DNA of 64,000 nt, taken from assembly GCA_934276635.1 (NCBI GenBank), contig CAKQTH010000004.1:16491-80490 (forward strand), read 5' to 3'. The stretch is from an uncultured Alphaproteobacteria bacterium (GTDB lineage: Bacteria > Pseudomonadota > Alphaproteobacteria > RF32 > CAG-239). Positions 1 through 12,700 of this stretch are shown piece after piece. A program made the translations under genes and the position numbers. The notes beneath the pieces were generated by a model. The model ran no database searches. It was given only the letters and a program-made list of their open reading frames with translations, and was not told where the DNA came from. Each line of letters starts with the position of its first letter. Position 1 is the stretch's first letter.

Positions 1-1
1 A

Positions 2-373
2 ATGCACGCGGAATTCGGCATCATCTCGCAAGAAGCCTGCGACATTATAAATCAGGCAAAAAAAGAAGGCCGCAGAGTTATTGCAGTCGGCACGACTTCC
101 GTCCGTCTGCTTGAAAGTGCGGCTGACGACAACGGGATTTTGCATCCGTTCTGCGGTGAGACCTCCATTTTCATCACGCCCGGATACAAATTCAAAATAA
201 TCGATATGATAATCACCAATTTTCATCTTCCGAAATCGACCCTGTTCATGTTGATTTGCGCAATTGCCGGGACCGAAAGAATGAAAGATGCATACAAACA
301 CGCGATTGAAAACAAATATCGTTTTTATTCGTACGGAGACAGCTCAATCTTAAAGTGCGTAAACAAAATTTAA
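2..373 (+). CDS. queA: QueA, C-terminal part (truncated by window start)
   Basis: C-terminal about 123 residues of S-adenosylmethionine:tRNA ribosyltransferase-isomerase, which transfers the ribosyl part of SAM to preQ1-modified tRNA to make epoxyqueuosine in the anticodon wobble position. The family signatures are visible: an HAEFG start like the HSEYG of QueA, VGTTSVRLLE, the GETSIFITPGYKFK block, TNFHLPKSTL and the terminal YRFYSYGD. The true start lies upstream of the window, and the first in-frame ATG at base 2 is an internal Met. The stop is TAA at 371-373. Family assignment is secure. Confidence 0.93.
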   Translation: MHAEFGIISQEACDIINQAKKEGRRVIAVGTTSVRLLESAADDNGILHPFCGETSIFITPGYKFKIIDMIITNFHLPKSTLFMLICAIAGTERMKDAYKHAIENKYRFYSYGDSSILKCVNKI

Positions 374-429
374 ACTTTTAGAGCATATTTTGCAGATTAT
401 CGAACAACCGAGTATTGAAAGGACATCCG

Positions 430-1599
430 GTGGGAGGTTTTTCGTTTTTTTTGCACAAAGTTTTTGATTCGCTGAGGGGCTCATTGCTTCCGGCGTTCGT
501 TTTCGGCATCAGCTGCTTGTTCTTTTTCGGATACAACCCGTTTTCCGAACCTGTGCTTTTGTCTTTTCATACGGCATTTTTTGTTTTGCTGTTTTTATGC
601 GCGGCATTGTTGTTTTATTTTAACCGCACCAGACCGTTTTTCTTTTTGCTGAATATGCTGGTTTCGTATCTGGCAATCAACGGCCTCAAACACAATTACG
701 GCTCAATCTATTGGTCAACCGCGCAATATTGCTACATGGCCGCAGTTGTGCCGATAAACCTTACGGTTTTTTATTTTTGTCGGCAATACAGACTGAAAAC
801 ACAGACAAATCTTTATGTCTTATTTGCTCTTTTGCTTGAATTCACAATTTTTGAGATGCTGGCAAAATATGATATAAGCCTTTTTGCCGCGCCGACCGTT
901 TTCGGCTTAAACGACATAAGTTTCTGCGTGTTTGCGGCCTGCCTTGTTGTTGCCTTTTTTGCCGTAAGCGAATCGCATAACACCAGACAGATTTATTTGT
1001 TTTTCAGTATGTTAAGCCTGTTTTGCGGATTCTTATTTTCTTCACAGCCGTCAGCTGTATGTTTATTTTTCGCCGCAGCTGCCGCGATTGTGTTTATGCA
1101 AATTGTGCTCGATATTTATAATGAGGCGACTTTTGACCCATCTACCGGAGTATTTTGCGCCAACATTTTGTTCAAACACGAGCAAAAATTTTTCCCGCTG
1201 AAATACAGTGTTGCAATAATGCATCTTGACAATTTTGAGCATATTGCCTCATCGTTCAGCCGCAAAAAAACTTATAAGCTGGTCAAAATGATTGTCAATC
1301 AGGTCGCGCAGAACCAAGATATCTCTGGAATATACCGAACTGATTATGATGAATTTTTGCTTGTATTTTATAACAAAGACAGAAATTCGGCCGTCAACTC
1401 CATGGAAGAAATCCGGCGCGATATTGCCTCAAGCGAATTTGTATTAAAAAAATCAAAGCAACCGGTAAAAATAACGATTTCTTCGGTCGTAGCCGAAAAA
1501 AAACGGAGCGATTCGGGCGTGGCCAATGTCATCACCCGCGCTCAGTCTATTTTTAATCAGGGACAAAAATTTGCGCAGAATGTTACTCTAAAGGCTTAA
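430..1599 (+). CDS. Multi-pass membrane protein with degenerate GGDEF-like domain
   Basis: About 389 residues. Residues 1-235 are a run of hydrophobic segments (roughly seven or eight membrane spans). The last 150 residues look like a diguanylate-cyclase fold: FDPSTGVFCAN stands where D.LTGL.NR is expected, and TDYDEF (about residues 304-309) stands where GGDEF is expected. The active-site glycines are absent, so it probably does not make c-di-GMP and may be a receptor or relic. I place the start at GTG 430, because AAAGGA (418-423) sits 6 bases before it; a TTG at 415 is the longer alternative. Its 3' end overlaps the convergent lgt by 17 bases. Membrane protein is certain; the GGDEF link is moderate. 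Confidence 0.7.
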   Translation: MGGFSFFLHKVFDSLRGSLLPAFVFGISCLFFFGYNPFSEPVLLSFHTAFFVLLFLCAALLFYFNRTRPFFFLLNMLVSYLAINGLKHNYGSIYWSTAQYCYMAAVVPINLTVFYFCRQYRLKTQTNLYVLFALLLEFTIFEMLAKYDISLFAAPTVFGLNDISFCVFAACLVVAFFAVSESHNTRQIYLFFSMLSLFCGFLFSSQPSAVCLFFAAAAAIVFMQIVLDIYNEATFDPSTGVFCANILFKHEQKFFPLKYSVAIMHLDNFEHIASSFSRKKTYKLVKMIVNQVAQNQDISGIYRTDYDEFLLVFYNKDRNSAVNSMEEIRRDIASSEFVLKKSKQPVKITISSVVAEKKRSDSGVANVITRAQSIFNQGQKFAQNVTLKA

Positions 1600-2383
1600 T
1601 TTTCAGTGCGCGCAGCATCAGATACATACCAAGCAGCAAAAACGGCAGCGACAACATCTGCCCCATTGTGATATGCGCAAACAAAAATCCGAGCTGCCTG
1701 TCCGGTTCTCTGAACTGTTCCATCAGCATACGAAATGTTCCGTACAAGAACAAAAACGCGCCGGACAAAAATCCTTCCGCCGAGCGAAATTTTTTCATCG
1801 CCCACAAGGTTTTCAAAATTATAAACATCAGCAATCCTTCTGCCAAAGCCTCATAAATCTGCGACGGGTGGCGCGGCATATATCCGCCGGACGGAAAGCG
1901 TACAGCCCACGGAACATCGGTTATTCTGCCCCAAAGCTCGTCATTTATAAAATTTGCAATTCTGCCGCAAAAAATGCCTATCGGAACATATACGCAAACC
2001 ATATCGGTCGTTTTCAAAAACGGGTATTGCGTTTTTTTTGAGAACAGATATATCGCGGTGATAACGCCGACAATCCCTCCGTGAAACGACATTCCGCCTT
2101 TCCAGATTTCAAACAAGCTGAGCGGATTTGCAAACAGCAGTTCTCTGCCATAAAACAACATATAGCCGAGCCGTCCGCCGAGTATAATGCCGAGCGTTAC
2201 ATAAAACGCCAAATCTTCAATTTTTTCTTTGTCCAGAGCAAGGCCGTATTTCTTGACATCGCGAGAAACAAGCAGTGCCGCCGCAACAATGCCGAACAGA
2301 TACGCCAAAGAATACCACCTGATGGCAATCGGGCCGAAAGAAACCAATATCGGAGATATATCCGGAAAATCCAATCCTATCAT
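1583..2383 (-). CDS. lgt: Prolipoprotein diacylglyceryl transferase
   Basis: Inner-membrane enzyme that moves diacylglycerol from phosphatidylglycerol to the lipobox cysteine of prolipoproteins, the first step of lipoprotein maturation. It would act on the pilus lipoproteins encoded later in this window. 266 residues, normal family length, with about seven membrane segments. Conserved motifs are FHGGIVG (residues about 100-106) and the Lgt signature GRIANFINDELWGR (140-153), followed by RHPSQIYEA. I chose ATG at 2383 because AGGAC lies 7 bases upstream and the protein then begins as the family does; a longer reading from 2443 adds 20 residues without family support. Convergent with the preceding gene, overlapping by 17 bases. 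Confidence 0.95.
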   Translation of the reverse strand: MIGLDFPDISPILVSFGPIAIRWYSLAYLFGIVAAALLVSRDVKKYGLALDKEKIEDLAFYVTLGIILGGRLGYMLFYGRELLFANPLSLFEIWKGGMSFHGGIVGVITAIYLFSKKTQYPFLKTTDMVCVYVPIGIFCGRIANFINDELWGRITDVPWAVRFPSGGYMPRHPSQIYEALAEGLLMFIILKTLWAMKKFRSAEGFLSGAFLFLYGTFRMLMEQFREPDRQLGFLFAHITMGQMLSLPFLLLGMYLMLRALKIKPLE

Positions 2384-2532
2384 TTTTTTGTCCTGTTTTA
2401 TAAAATTGTTTAAAAGTATATTAAAAATTTTTATAATCCACACATAAAAAATTTTTTATCTACAGGCTGTTTAGTCAACTTTTTGATTTTGTGTATTTTT
2501 GCAAATTGTGAAAAAATTTTTTTTCATAAAAG

Positions 2533-2562
2533 TGGAAAACTTTCATATCTTAATTGTATAAT
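2533..2562 (+). promoter_or_regulatory. Probable sigma70 promoter of the YbjN gene
   Basis: A perfect TATAAT (2557-2562) is preceded at 18 bases by TGGAAA (2533-2538, four of six matches to TTGACA). It lies 58 bases before the start codon at 2620, in the divergent AT-rich gap between lgt and the YbjN gene. The -10 is strong and the -35 weak. Confidence 0.4.
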
Positions 2563-2619
2563 ATAACAAATGTGCAATTTTTATACTGTTGTTAAAATTT
2601 TTTGCAGGAACTTTATTTT

Positions 2620-3102
2620 ATGTTGGCAAAAGAATCCGTCTTCGCATATAACCCGATTGATGTGGTGGAAAACATCTTCGGGGCAAAGTCTTTTGACCTT
2701 GAGCGCCGAAATTCCAACGAAGTCGTGATTGAAATGCAGGGCAAATGGAAAGAAATGCTTATTTTTTTTGCCTGGGAAGAAAATATCAAATGCCTACAAA
2801 TTTCATGTTTTATAGATATTGAGGTCAATACCACCGACAAAAGCAAAATCTTTGAACTGCTCGCCCTTGCAAATTCCGATTTGTGGATGGGACATTTTTC
2901 ATATTGGTCGGAACAAAATATGCCTGTCTTCAAACATTCCGTAATTTTGAGTGAAGACAAAAATATGTTTGCCGGAAAAATCGAGCAGATGATTTCTATC
3001 GCCGTCAAAGAATGCGAAAGAATGTATCCGATTTTTTATGCGGTTTTGACCAAAGATGCCGACCCCAAATCCATAATGTCCCCGACCGAAGTTTTGATGT
3101 AG
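2620..3102 (+). CDS. YbjN-domain protein
   Basis: 160 residues, soluble, no signal peptide. The order of alternating strands and helices (NPIDVVENIF, GKWKEMLIFFAWEE, ISCFIDIEV, IFELLALANSDLW.GHF) matches the YbjN family of type III secretion chaperone-like proteins. These are common in alphaproteobacteria and implicated in stress or motility regulation, but have no defined biochemical activity. The start is ATG 2620, with CAGGAA 9 bases upstream; a TTG at 2602 would precede that ribosome-binding site and is unlikely. It stands alone between lgt (divergent) and ligA (84 bases downstream). Confidence 0.75.
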   Translation: MLAKESVFAYNPIDVVENIFGAKSFDLERRNSNEVVIEMQGKWKEMLIFFAWEENIKCLQISCFIDIEVNTTDKSKIFELLALANSDLWMGHFSYWSEQNMPVFKHSVILSEDKNMFAGKIEQMISIAVKECERMYPIFYAVLTKDADPKSIMSPTEVLM

Positions 3103-3168
3103 CTTTTCGTGGTAAAACTTTTGCATCAAAGTAGATTTTTTTTTCAAAACTGCTAAATTGTTCCATAA

Positions 3169-6003
<2,835 letters not shown>

Positions 6004-6005
6004 AG

Positions 6006-9000
6006 CTATTCTCTGCCTCTGTTTCTTGCCATTCTGCGAGCTTCTCTTCTGGCTGCGCGGGCTGCGGCGCGGTCTTCCGTTTTGGTGGTGTTCGCCTCTT
6101 CCTGTACCTCTGACATACTCTTTTTCGGAGCAGTAGATACCGGCGTCATCTCATCTTTTTCATTTTTACAGAAAAATTCATGGGAGCCGTCCTCGTTTGT
6201 TTTCATCACCAAAGATCCGCCATTTTCACGAACCTGCCTTGAAGCTTCACAGAAATTATCAACATCTTGCTTATCTGTCAAGCCGTATGCTTTATGCGCG
6301 CGGAAGGCATCTTGACGACGCAGATAATTATCATATTCTACCGAATTTCCGGTAGCATCTGACATTTCTATTTTTTCAATTGTAATCGTGCGTTTGCCGT
6401 CATGGTAAGTCGTTGAATCCGTTTTTGTGGTTATCCGCATTCCGTTTGCTGCACCGTTTGTTTGCTGCTCTGCGACCTTATTTTCGGCCGGAACTTTCGC
6501 GGTTCTTTCTTCTGCGGCTTTGCGCATACCGGCAATTGCTTCTTCTCTGGTCATTTTTCCTTCGGCTACCGCTTTGGCATATTCTTCCGGAGTTTTCGGC
6601 TCGGGAGCCTTAACTTCAGGCTGAGCAGCTTCCGGTGCTTTGATTTCTGCGGTTTTTTGAGCATCAAGCTCGGTAAAAGCCTTGTTTACTTCATTATGGC
6701 CTTCTGCCGAAAGTCCTTTTTCCCAGTTGTTATAAGACTCTAATTTGGCTTGCATTCCCAAATCGGAATGCTGAGCATCAAAATCTGCTCCGGCCTGTTC
6801 TCTTATTACACTCTCTTTATCCGAAATCGTCGAAAGTCCTTCATAAGCTTTATTGATAGCGTTTTCATCAGTCAGTCCGATTCTTGTCAGCAGCTCTTTT
6901 TCTACATCTGTATGGATTCCATCAACAAAATCTCCACTTTTTTCCTGCACATGGTGAACAATCGCGCTTCTGATATCTTTCGGATTAAACTGTTCGGTTA
7001 CGAGTTTGCCGGTTTCGTCCGTGTGGTCGACATAGATATTGCCGTCAAAAACGCGCTTGTCCGGAATATACAAAATATTATACATATCATCGGCATATTG
7101 CCCCGATTTAACATATTGAGCCTCAACAGCCGCATTTGCAAAATCATCTCTTTTACCATAATAGTCGATAATTTCATGATTAAGATTGTGCATCTGTTTG
7201 ATTTCATCGCTGATTTCGTTTGCCGTTGCCGGCTTTGGCTCAGGCTGTCCGACAACTTCATCAAGTCTGGCTTTTTCATTATCGTTCAAAACCGTATCAA
7301 GCGTTTGTCTCTGATATGCCGCATTTTGCTGCTCAAACGACATATTCGAATAATCAACCTGCGGCGCGATATTAGAATTTTCCGCCGCTCCTTTTGCAAT
7401 CTCGGCCGCCGCGGCTTTGGCTGCGTTTCTGGCTTCCTGAGCCGCAATTGCCGCCGCTTTGTCTTCCGGATTCAAATATCCGAGTTTTTCATCTACAAGC
7501 GAGCGTTTGGTTTCAAGCAGCTTTTGCAATTTTTCTTGCGGAATATCGCCTTTTTCGATTCTGCCGAGCAGCTCGCGGGAGACTTCCCAATCGTTGCCTT
7601 CCTGTCCCAAAACCTCATTAAACCCTCTCGGGTGCATTTTGGCAAAAAACTCAAGCTCTGCCTTCACTCCCTCATCGCCGAGAGAAATCTGCGGAGCGTT
7701 TGCCTCAACCCCATTGTGCTCAACGCTGGAAGACAATTTATCGGTAACATCTCCGGTATGAGCCTTAATCAATCCGCCGATTCCGAGACCGGCAGCCGCA
7801 GCCGCAAGCCCCATGGTAAAATGTTTTGTTGCGGCTTTTAAGTGTAATCTTCTTTCTTCTTTGGTTTTTGCCTTGAGCGCTTTACCTAGGTCAACTCCAG
7901 TATTTGCAATACCGCCGAGGACAGAAGTTCCGGCGCCGGTAATCGTTCTGGCGCTGAAATGTTCGCCGAGCTTTGTGGCGCTTGCAATCGCCGTACCGCC
8001 GTCAATTGCGATATATCCTGCGGTAACAGCCGACAAAACGCTGACACCGATTCCGACAACCTCATGCGGATTATTTTTCAGATATCCGGCAAAACCCTGA
8101 TTTGCACGCTTTCTGGCCGCTGCGATTTTTGCCTGCAATATTTTTGCTTTTTCGGAATTTACATCAACATTATTATCTTCTTCCAAATTTTTGACTTCTT
8201 CACGAGCGGCTTTGCGGTCTTCTCTCGATTTACGGAAAACCTTTGCTCCCATATGGATTGCCTTGAGTGAAGAATAAACCGGAACGCCGGCAGGACCTAA
8301 AACGGCAGTACAAGCCATAAGTCCGCCATAATTCAAAATTGCATTTTTTGCGACTTTTTTGGCCACGGCATAAACTTTTCCGCCTTTGGAATTCAGCAGT
8401 TTGTTATCCAAATCGTTCAATCTGCGCCCAAGTCTAGAATCCTTAAATTTTGCCGAAATTTTCTCTGAAGTGCTTTGCAGCGCGGCCATCTTATTGCCGA
8501 GATATGCGCTGACCGACTCCTGATGATCTTTCAAATTTATGCCTTCCGGCAAATCTTTCAGGCCGCTTATCGGCGCAACAAGCTGCTCTTTTGCTTTTTC
8601 AATCTGAGTTTCTATCTGAGTGCGTTTTTCAGGGTCTTTTTCATCTTCAAGCTGTTTTGCCAAACTTTCAAGCTGTTTGGTGCAATATTCCTGATTGATG
8701 CCGTTTGCAATTTCATATTCTGTGCGGGCAGCTTCATTTTTGCTTGCATTATCAAGCATTTTTTCATCAAGTATTCTCGGCCCATCGACCAAAGCCTTAA
8801 AACCGGTGCTCAAAGCCATATATTCGGAAAGCATTGCGTTGGTTTCTTCATCAAAAACCATCATTTGCGAATTTTCGTCTCTGAACTTTTGCGCGGTAAC
8901 AGTTCTGTTTATGAAAGCTTCTTTATGATTAAATTCTTCCGGAGAAGTATTTTGCACAAAATTGTCAAGTCTTTGTTCGGCTTTTCTGTCTTCGACCAGC

Positions 9001-9164
9001 ACCGTATCCCTATATTTGTACAGCGCCTCTCTGATTTTTTTGATTTCTTCTTCCGGCACATTTTGAGCAGACCCGAGCTCTGCCAGATAAGTCTTAACAT
9101 CTTCTTCCGTCAGAACGCCTGCTTCAATTTGACCCTCAATTTCCGCAAAATTTATATCAGCCAC
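6006..9164 (-). CDS. Large 1052-residue protein, function unknown, basic C-terminal tail
   Basis: I do not recognise a family. Residues 1-270 are acidic and helical with coiled-coil character. Residues about 275-310, 375-410 and 445-475 are Gly/Ala-rich hydrophobic segments that could insert in a membrane (for example GLMACTAVLGPAGVPVYSS and VVGIGVSVLSAVTAGYIAI), separated by charged helices. The rest is charged, Ala/Glu/Lys-rich and low in complexity. There is no signal peptide. The last 20 residues are strongly basic (RAAARAARREARRMARNRGRE region), recalling the arginine-rich C-terminal signals of VirB/D4-type secreted proteins; that resemblance is inference. It starts with GTG at 9164 after GGAGAGGAAAT. 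It heads a two-gene unit with the membrane protein ending at 5245. Confidence 0.8.
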   Translation of the reverse strand: MADINFAEIEGQIEAGVLTEEDVKTYLAELGSAQNVPEEEIKKIREALYKYRDTVLVEDRKAEQRLDNFVQNTSPEEFNHKEAFINRTVTAQKFRDENSQMMVFDEETNAMLSEYMALSTGFKALVDGPRILDEKMLDNASKNEAARTEYEIANGINQEYCTKQLESLAKQLEDEKDPEKRTQIETQIEKAKEQLVAPISGLKDLPEGINLKDHQESVSAYLGNKMAALQSTSEKISAKFKDSRLGRRLNDLDNKLLNSKGGKVYAVAKKVAKNAILNYGGLMACTAVLGPAGVPVYSSLKAIHMGAKVFRKSREDRKAAREEVKNLEEDNNVDVNSEKAKILQAKIAAARKRANQGFAGYLKNNPHEVVGIGVSVLSAVTAGYIAIDGGTAIASATKLGEHFSARTITGAGTSVLGGIANTGVDLGKALKAKTKEERRLHLKAATKHFTMGLAAAAAGLGIGGLIKAHTGDVTDKLSSSVEHNGVEANAPQISLGDEGVKAELEFFAKMHPRGFNEVLGQEGNDWEVSRELLGRIEKGDIPQEKLQKLLETKRSLVDEKLGYLNPEDKAAAIAAQEARNAAKAAAAEIAKGAAENSNIAPQVDYSNMSFEQQNAAYQRQTLDTVLNDNEKARLDEVVGQPEPKPATANEISDEIKQMHNLNHEIIDYYGKRDDFANAAVEAQYVKSGQYADDMYNILYIPDKRVFDGNIYVDHTDETGKLVTEQFNPKDIRSAIVHHVQEKSGDFVDGIHTDVEKELLTRIGLTDENAINKAYEGLSTISDKESVIREQAGADFDAQHSDLGMQAKLESYNNWEKGLSAEGHNEVNKAFTELDAQKTAEIKAPEAAQPEVKAPEPKTPEEYAKAVAEGKMTREEAIAGMRKAAEERTAKVPAENKVAEQQTNGAANGMRITTKTDSTTYHDGKRTITIEKIEMSDATGNSVEYDNYLRRQDAFRAHKAYGLTDKQDVDNFCEASRQVRENGGSLVMKTNEDGSHEFFCKNEKDEMTPVSTAPKKSMSEVQEEANTTKTEDRAAARAARREARRMARNRGRE

Positions 9165-9195
9165 ATTTCCTCTCCGAATAATATATACTGACCAT

Positions 9196-9223
9196 ATATT
9201 ATCATAAAATATTTTATTTGCAA
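9196..9223 (-). promoter_or_regulatory. Possible promoter of the 1052-residue gene
   Basis: Reading the minus strand, TTGCAA (9223-9218) and TAATAT (9201-9196) are separated by 16 bases, and the pair lies about 30 bases before the GTG at 9164. Each box matches four of six consensus bases. This stretch separates the gene from the trxA terminator. Confidence 0.3.
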
Positions 9224-9241
9224 GTTTTTTGTCAAAACCGA

Positions 9242-9280
9242 CACAAAAAACGAGACATTTATATAATGCCTCGTTTTGTT
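9242..9280 (-). terminator. Rho-independent terminator after trxA
   Basis: On the minus strand an AACAAAACGAGGC arm pairs with GTCTCGTTTTTTGT across a short AT loop (one G-T wobble), and the 3' arm ends in a T run. It starts 15 bases beyond the trxA stop, so it ends the trxA transcript before the 1052-residue gene. Confidence 0.7.
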
Positions 9281-9295
9281 ATTTTTTCGACTGAT

Positions 9296-9610
9296 TTACA
9301 GATTTGCCGAAAGCCAATCTTTGATTGTCGATTGAGAATTCAACCCAACTTTTACATCAATTTGCTTGCCGTCTTTGAACAAATACATTGACGGAATGCT
9401 TCTGATGCCGAAACTTGCGGCCGTATCAGGCGAATCGTCAACATTCATTTTCAAAATTTTTACTTTGTCGCCCATTTCTTTTGAAACTTCTTCCAAAATC
9501 GGGCCGAGCTGGCGGCACGGACCGCACCATTCCGCCCAAAAATCAAGCAGAACCAAACCCTTGCTGTCTTTAACTTCCTTATCAAACTCTGCATCTACAA
9601 TAGATTTCAT
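9296..9610 (-). CDS. trxA: Thioredoxin
   Basis: 104 residues, typical thioredoxin 1 length. Cytoplasmic disulfide reductase that serves ribonucleotide reductase and other targets, recycled by thioredoxin reductase. The active site WCGPC is at residues 28-32, preceded by LLDFWAEW. The cis-proline is in RSIPSM, followed by the LFKDGKQ strand. It lies 93 bases behind addA, in the same direction, and has its own terminator; it may be the last gene of the aroK-addA transcript or have its own promoter. The ATG at 9610 follows AAAGGGG. Confidence 0.96.
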   Translation of the reverse strand: MKSIVDAEFDKEVKDSKGLVLLDFWAEWCGPCRQLGPILEEVSKEMGDKVKILKMNVDDSPDTAASFGIRSIPSMYLFKDGKQIDVKVGLNSQSTIKDWLSANL

Positions 9611-9703
9611 TTCTAACCCCTTTCATAAATATAATTTATTTTCACGACATAATACTTTTTATCCGATATTAAAGGTGAAAAAAAATAAAAACAACTAAAT
9701 TTT

Positions 9704-12700
9704 TCAGTCAATGCGCATCATTGTTGTGGTATTGGTCCATAAAATATATTTTTCAACTTTTTTATCGGGATATATTTTTTGCAGCAGCTTTTCATATGCC
9801 CCGAGCTGTTTTATATATGCCTGAGGAACATCTTTTGCCGAATCCGCTGCCGGGCGATTCGTCTTAAAATCAACAATTTTCACACAATCGCCGCAAACAT
9901 ACAAACGATCAATCTGCGCCGAAATTATCTTGCCGTCGACTTCTCCCATAACCGAAACCTCTGCACTGGAGTTTCCGCCGAAAATATCGGAAAAACGAGC
10001 ATCTTCAAGCAAAGATATAACCTCGTTAGCCGTTGTTCGTATTGTGTTTTCTCCGGCTTCGGGCATATTTTTTTCAATAAATTCCAAAATTCTTTCGTTT
10101 CTGCTTTCTTTCGGCATAGAGCTGGACATTTGCAAAATTTTGTGGATTATCAGCCCTCGCTTATAGCGGTATTGCTCTTTTTCTTCTATCGGAGACGCAC
10201 AGATTTCATCGTCTTTTTCATCAATCGACGGCCGATACGGTTTTGAAAGCGGAGCCTCTTGCGGCGCATCTGTTTTTATCCACTCAAAATCTGGCAGAAG
10301 ATGTTTTTTAATTTTCGTATCGGTCTTAACCTCAGGAATATTCTTCTCTTTTGCCTCATAAACCAAAATTTCTTCTTTCGGATTCGCAATTTTTTCCATT
10401 GCCTCAAAGCATAGATTATACCAGCTGTCGTCCGCTTTCTGATTTTTTTTCTTAAACCCGCAGATACAAAGCACATCTTCGGCTCTGGTCAGCGCAACAT
10501 ACAAAAGCCGACGGTATTCGTCCATCGCTTTTTGTTGATTTTTTTGATATATTTTTTCACATTCATCGGCATAATCGGCCGAGCAAAGCGGAAAATAGAG
10601 CTCATCTCCGACCAGCAGATCCATCACCCTTTTTGCTGGCGGTTTACGAAGCGTATCCGGCAGAATCACAATCGGTGCCTGCAACCCTTTTGAGCCGTGC
10701 ACCGTCATAATTCTGACTGCGTTCACTTCAGACTGCTCGGTTTCGCGCTTTATTTCAACATCGTCTTCTTCCATCCAGCGAATAAATTCCTGCAGCGACG
10801 GAATATGTTCTCTTTCAAATTCAATTGTCAAATTCAAAAATTCGTTCAGCCCGTCTTCAACCTCAATACCGAGCCTTTCCACAAACTTTATGCGTTTTTT
10901 ATCAACACTCAAAATCCGGTTATAAAGCTCGTACGGACGCAAAAAATCGGTCATATTCAGCAGATTTTGCAAATATTCATAAACCTCGCGATATTGCGGA
11001 AAATCAGCCAATTTGCTCCATAGCGACGCGTTTCCTCTTTTTGCACAAAGCGTCGTCAAATCATCGTCATCAAGCCCGAAAAGCGGAGATTTCAACACTT
11101 CTGCCAGACTAAGGTCATCAACCGGCAGCAGCAAAAATTTTCCGAGCGACAACAAATCCTGCACCGCAATCTGATCCAAAAGTTTTATTCTATCCGCACC
11201 GGCAATCGGAATACTTCGATTTTTGCATTCGCGAATAAATTCGGCCACAAACTGCCCTCTGCGCTGAACCAAAATCAAAAAATCTCCGTATGAGGCAAAT
11301 CTTTTCCGGCTCGGGATATATGTTTTTTCAAGCACTGTTTCTTTGATGCGTTTTGCGATTTTTCCGGCCAATTCCTGACTTGCACCGGCTTTCGGCAGGT
11401 CAAATTCTTCCCGCTCGTCAACATTTGCTTCTTTTGCCTCAAGTATCGGCCACAGCTCAACCCTGCCCGCTTGTCCGACGCGGTGTGCCAGATGTTCAAC
11501 CGTCTGATTTTCGGGTGCGACGCCTTTTTTACTGTTTTCTGATTTGAAAACCATATTGACCACATCTAAAACCTGAGGAGTTGAACGAAACGAAACATCA
11601 AGCGAAACGGTCTTAAAATCTTGTGATTTTTTTGAAAAATATTGCCGCATATTTTCAAATTCACCAGGGTTAGCTCCCTGAAATCCGTAAATAGATTGCT
11701 TCCTGTCACCGACGGCAAATACCGTGCGTTTTTCGCCGGCAGCGCCAAAACCGGCAAAAAATTCTTCACTCAACGACCGAATAATCGCCCATTGTTCACC
11801 CGAATTGTCTTGCGCCTCATCAACCAAAATGTGATCAATACCGCCATCCAGTTTATAGAGCACCCATTGCGCGGCATCGCGGTTTTCCAACAGATTTTTG
11901 GTTATAAGCACCAAATCTTCATAATCGTTTTTAGAAGATTTTCGCTTAAATTCGTCATATTTTGATATAAGTTTTTCGGCAATCGTCAAAATTGCGGTTG
12001 TCGAAAGAAAAACCCTCAGATTGATTTCCCTACCTACATATTGCAAAACGCGCTGCTGTTCAGATGAAAGCCAATCAACAAGCTCCGGCGTTTGTTTTTT
12101 GTTGTCTTCACAAACCGGCAGAGCTTTTTCCTTATTTTTGGCGCCGACAAAAATCCCTTTATATTGCTCAAAAAGCTCTTTACTCCAGCCTTTTTCCAAT
12201 ATTGACAGCATAATTTCCATCGCGTCCGTATCTTTTTTCTTCGGATTTTTTCCGAGAGCTGCGCATATCTTCCTGATTTCTTCAATATCGGTATTTTGCA
12301 TAAACTTTTGCTGCAGGCTTTCTGTTGTTTCATCAACCGAAAGCTCGAGAGATTCCGCCAGTCTTTCTTTCATCTCGGAAAAACTTTTATATTTGTGCAA
12401 AAATTCGGCAAGCACATTGCGGCTTTCGGTAATCATCTGCAAAATATCCGGAAATGAATATTCCGAAATATTTTCAACCAGATATTCTATGGCGGCCGCA
12501 ATCTCCGGCTCTTGTCTGTTTTCCAGAATTTCTTTTTTGATATTGTTCAAAATCTCTTTGGATTTGCGGTCGTCCATAACCTCAAAATGCGGAGAAATTC
12601 CGGCTTCCAGCGGAAATCTTTTCAATACATCTTGGCAAAAACCGTGAATTGTTTGAATCCGCATTCCTCCGGCCGTATCCAAAAACAACGCAAACAACCG

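Noticed and set aside
3132..3140. Nine-T run before ligA and other A/T runs as contingency loci
   Set aside because: A/T runs of this length are frequent in this AT-rich DNA and this one is not placed in a promoter spacer or an early coding frame.
6750..7841. 363-codon open frame opposite the 1052-residue gene
   Set aside because: Rich in Phe, Ile and Cys in the way shadow frames of Lys/Glu/Ala-rich genes are; no start signal. The minus frame is longer and has a good ribosome-binding site.
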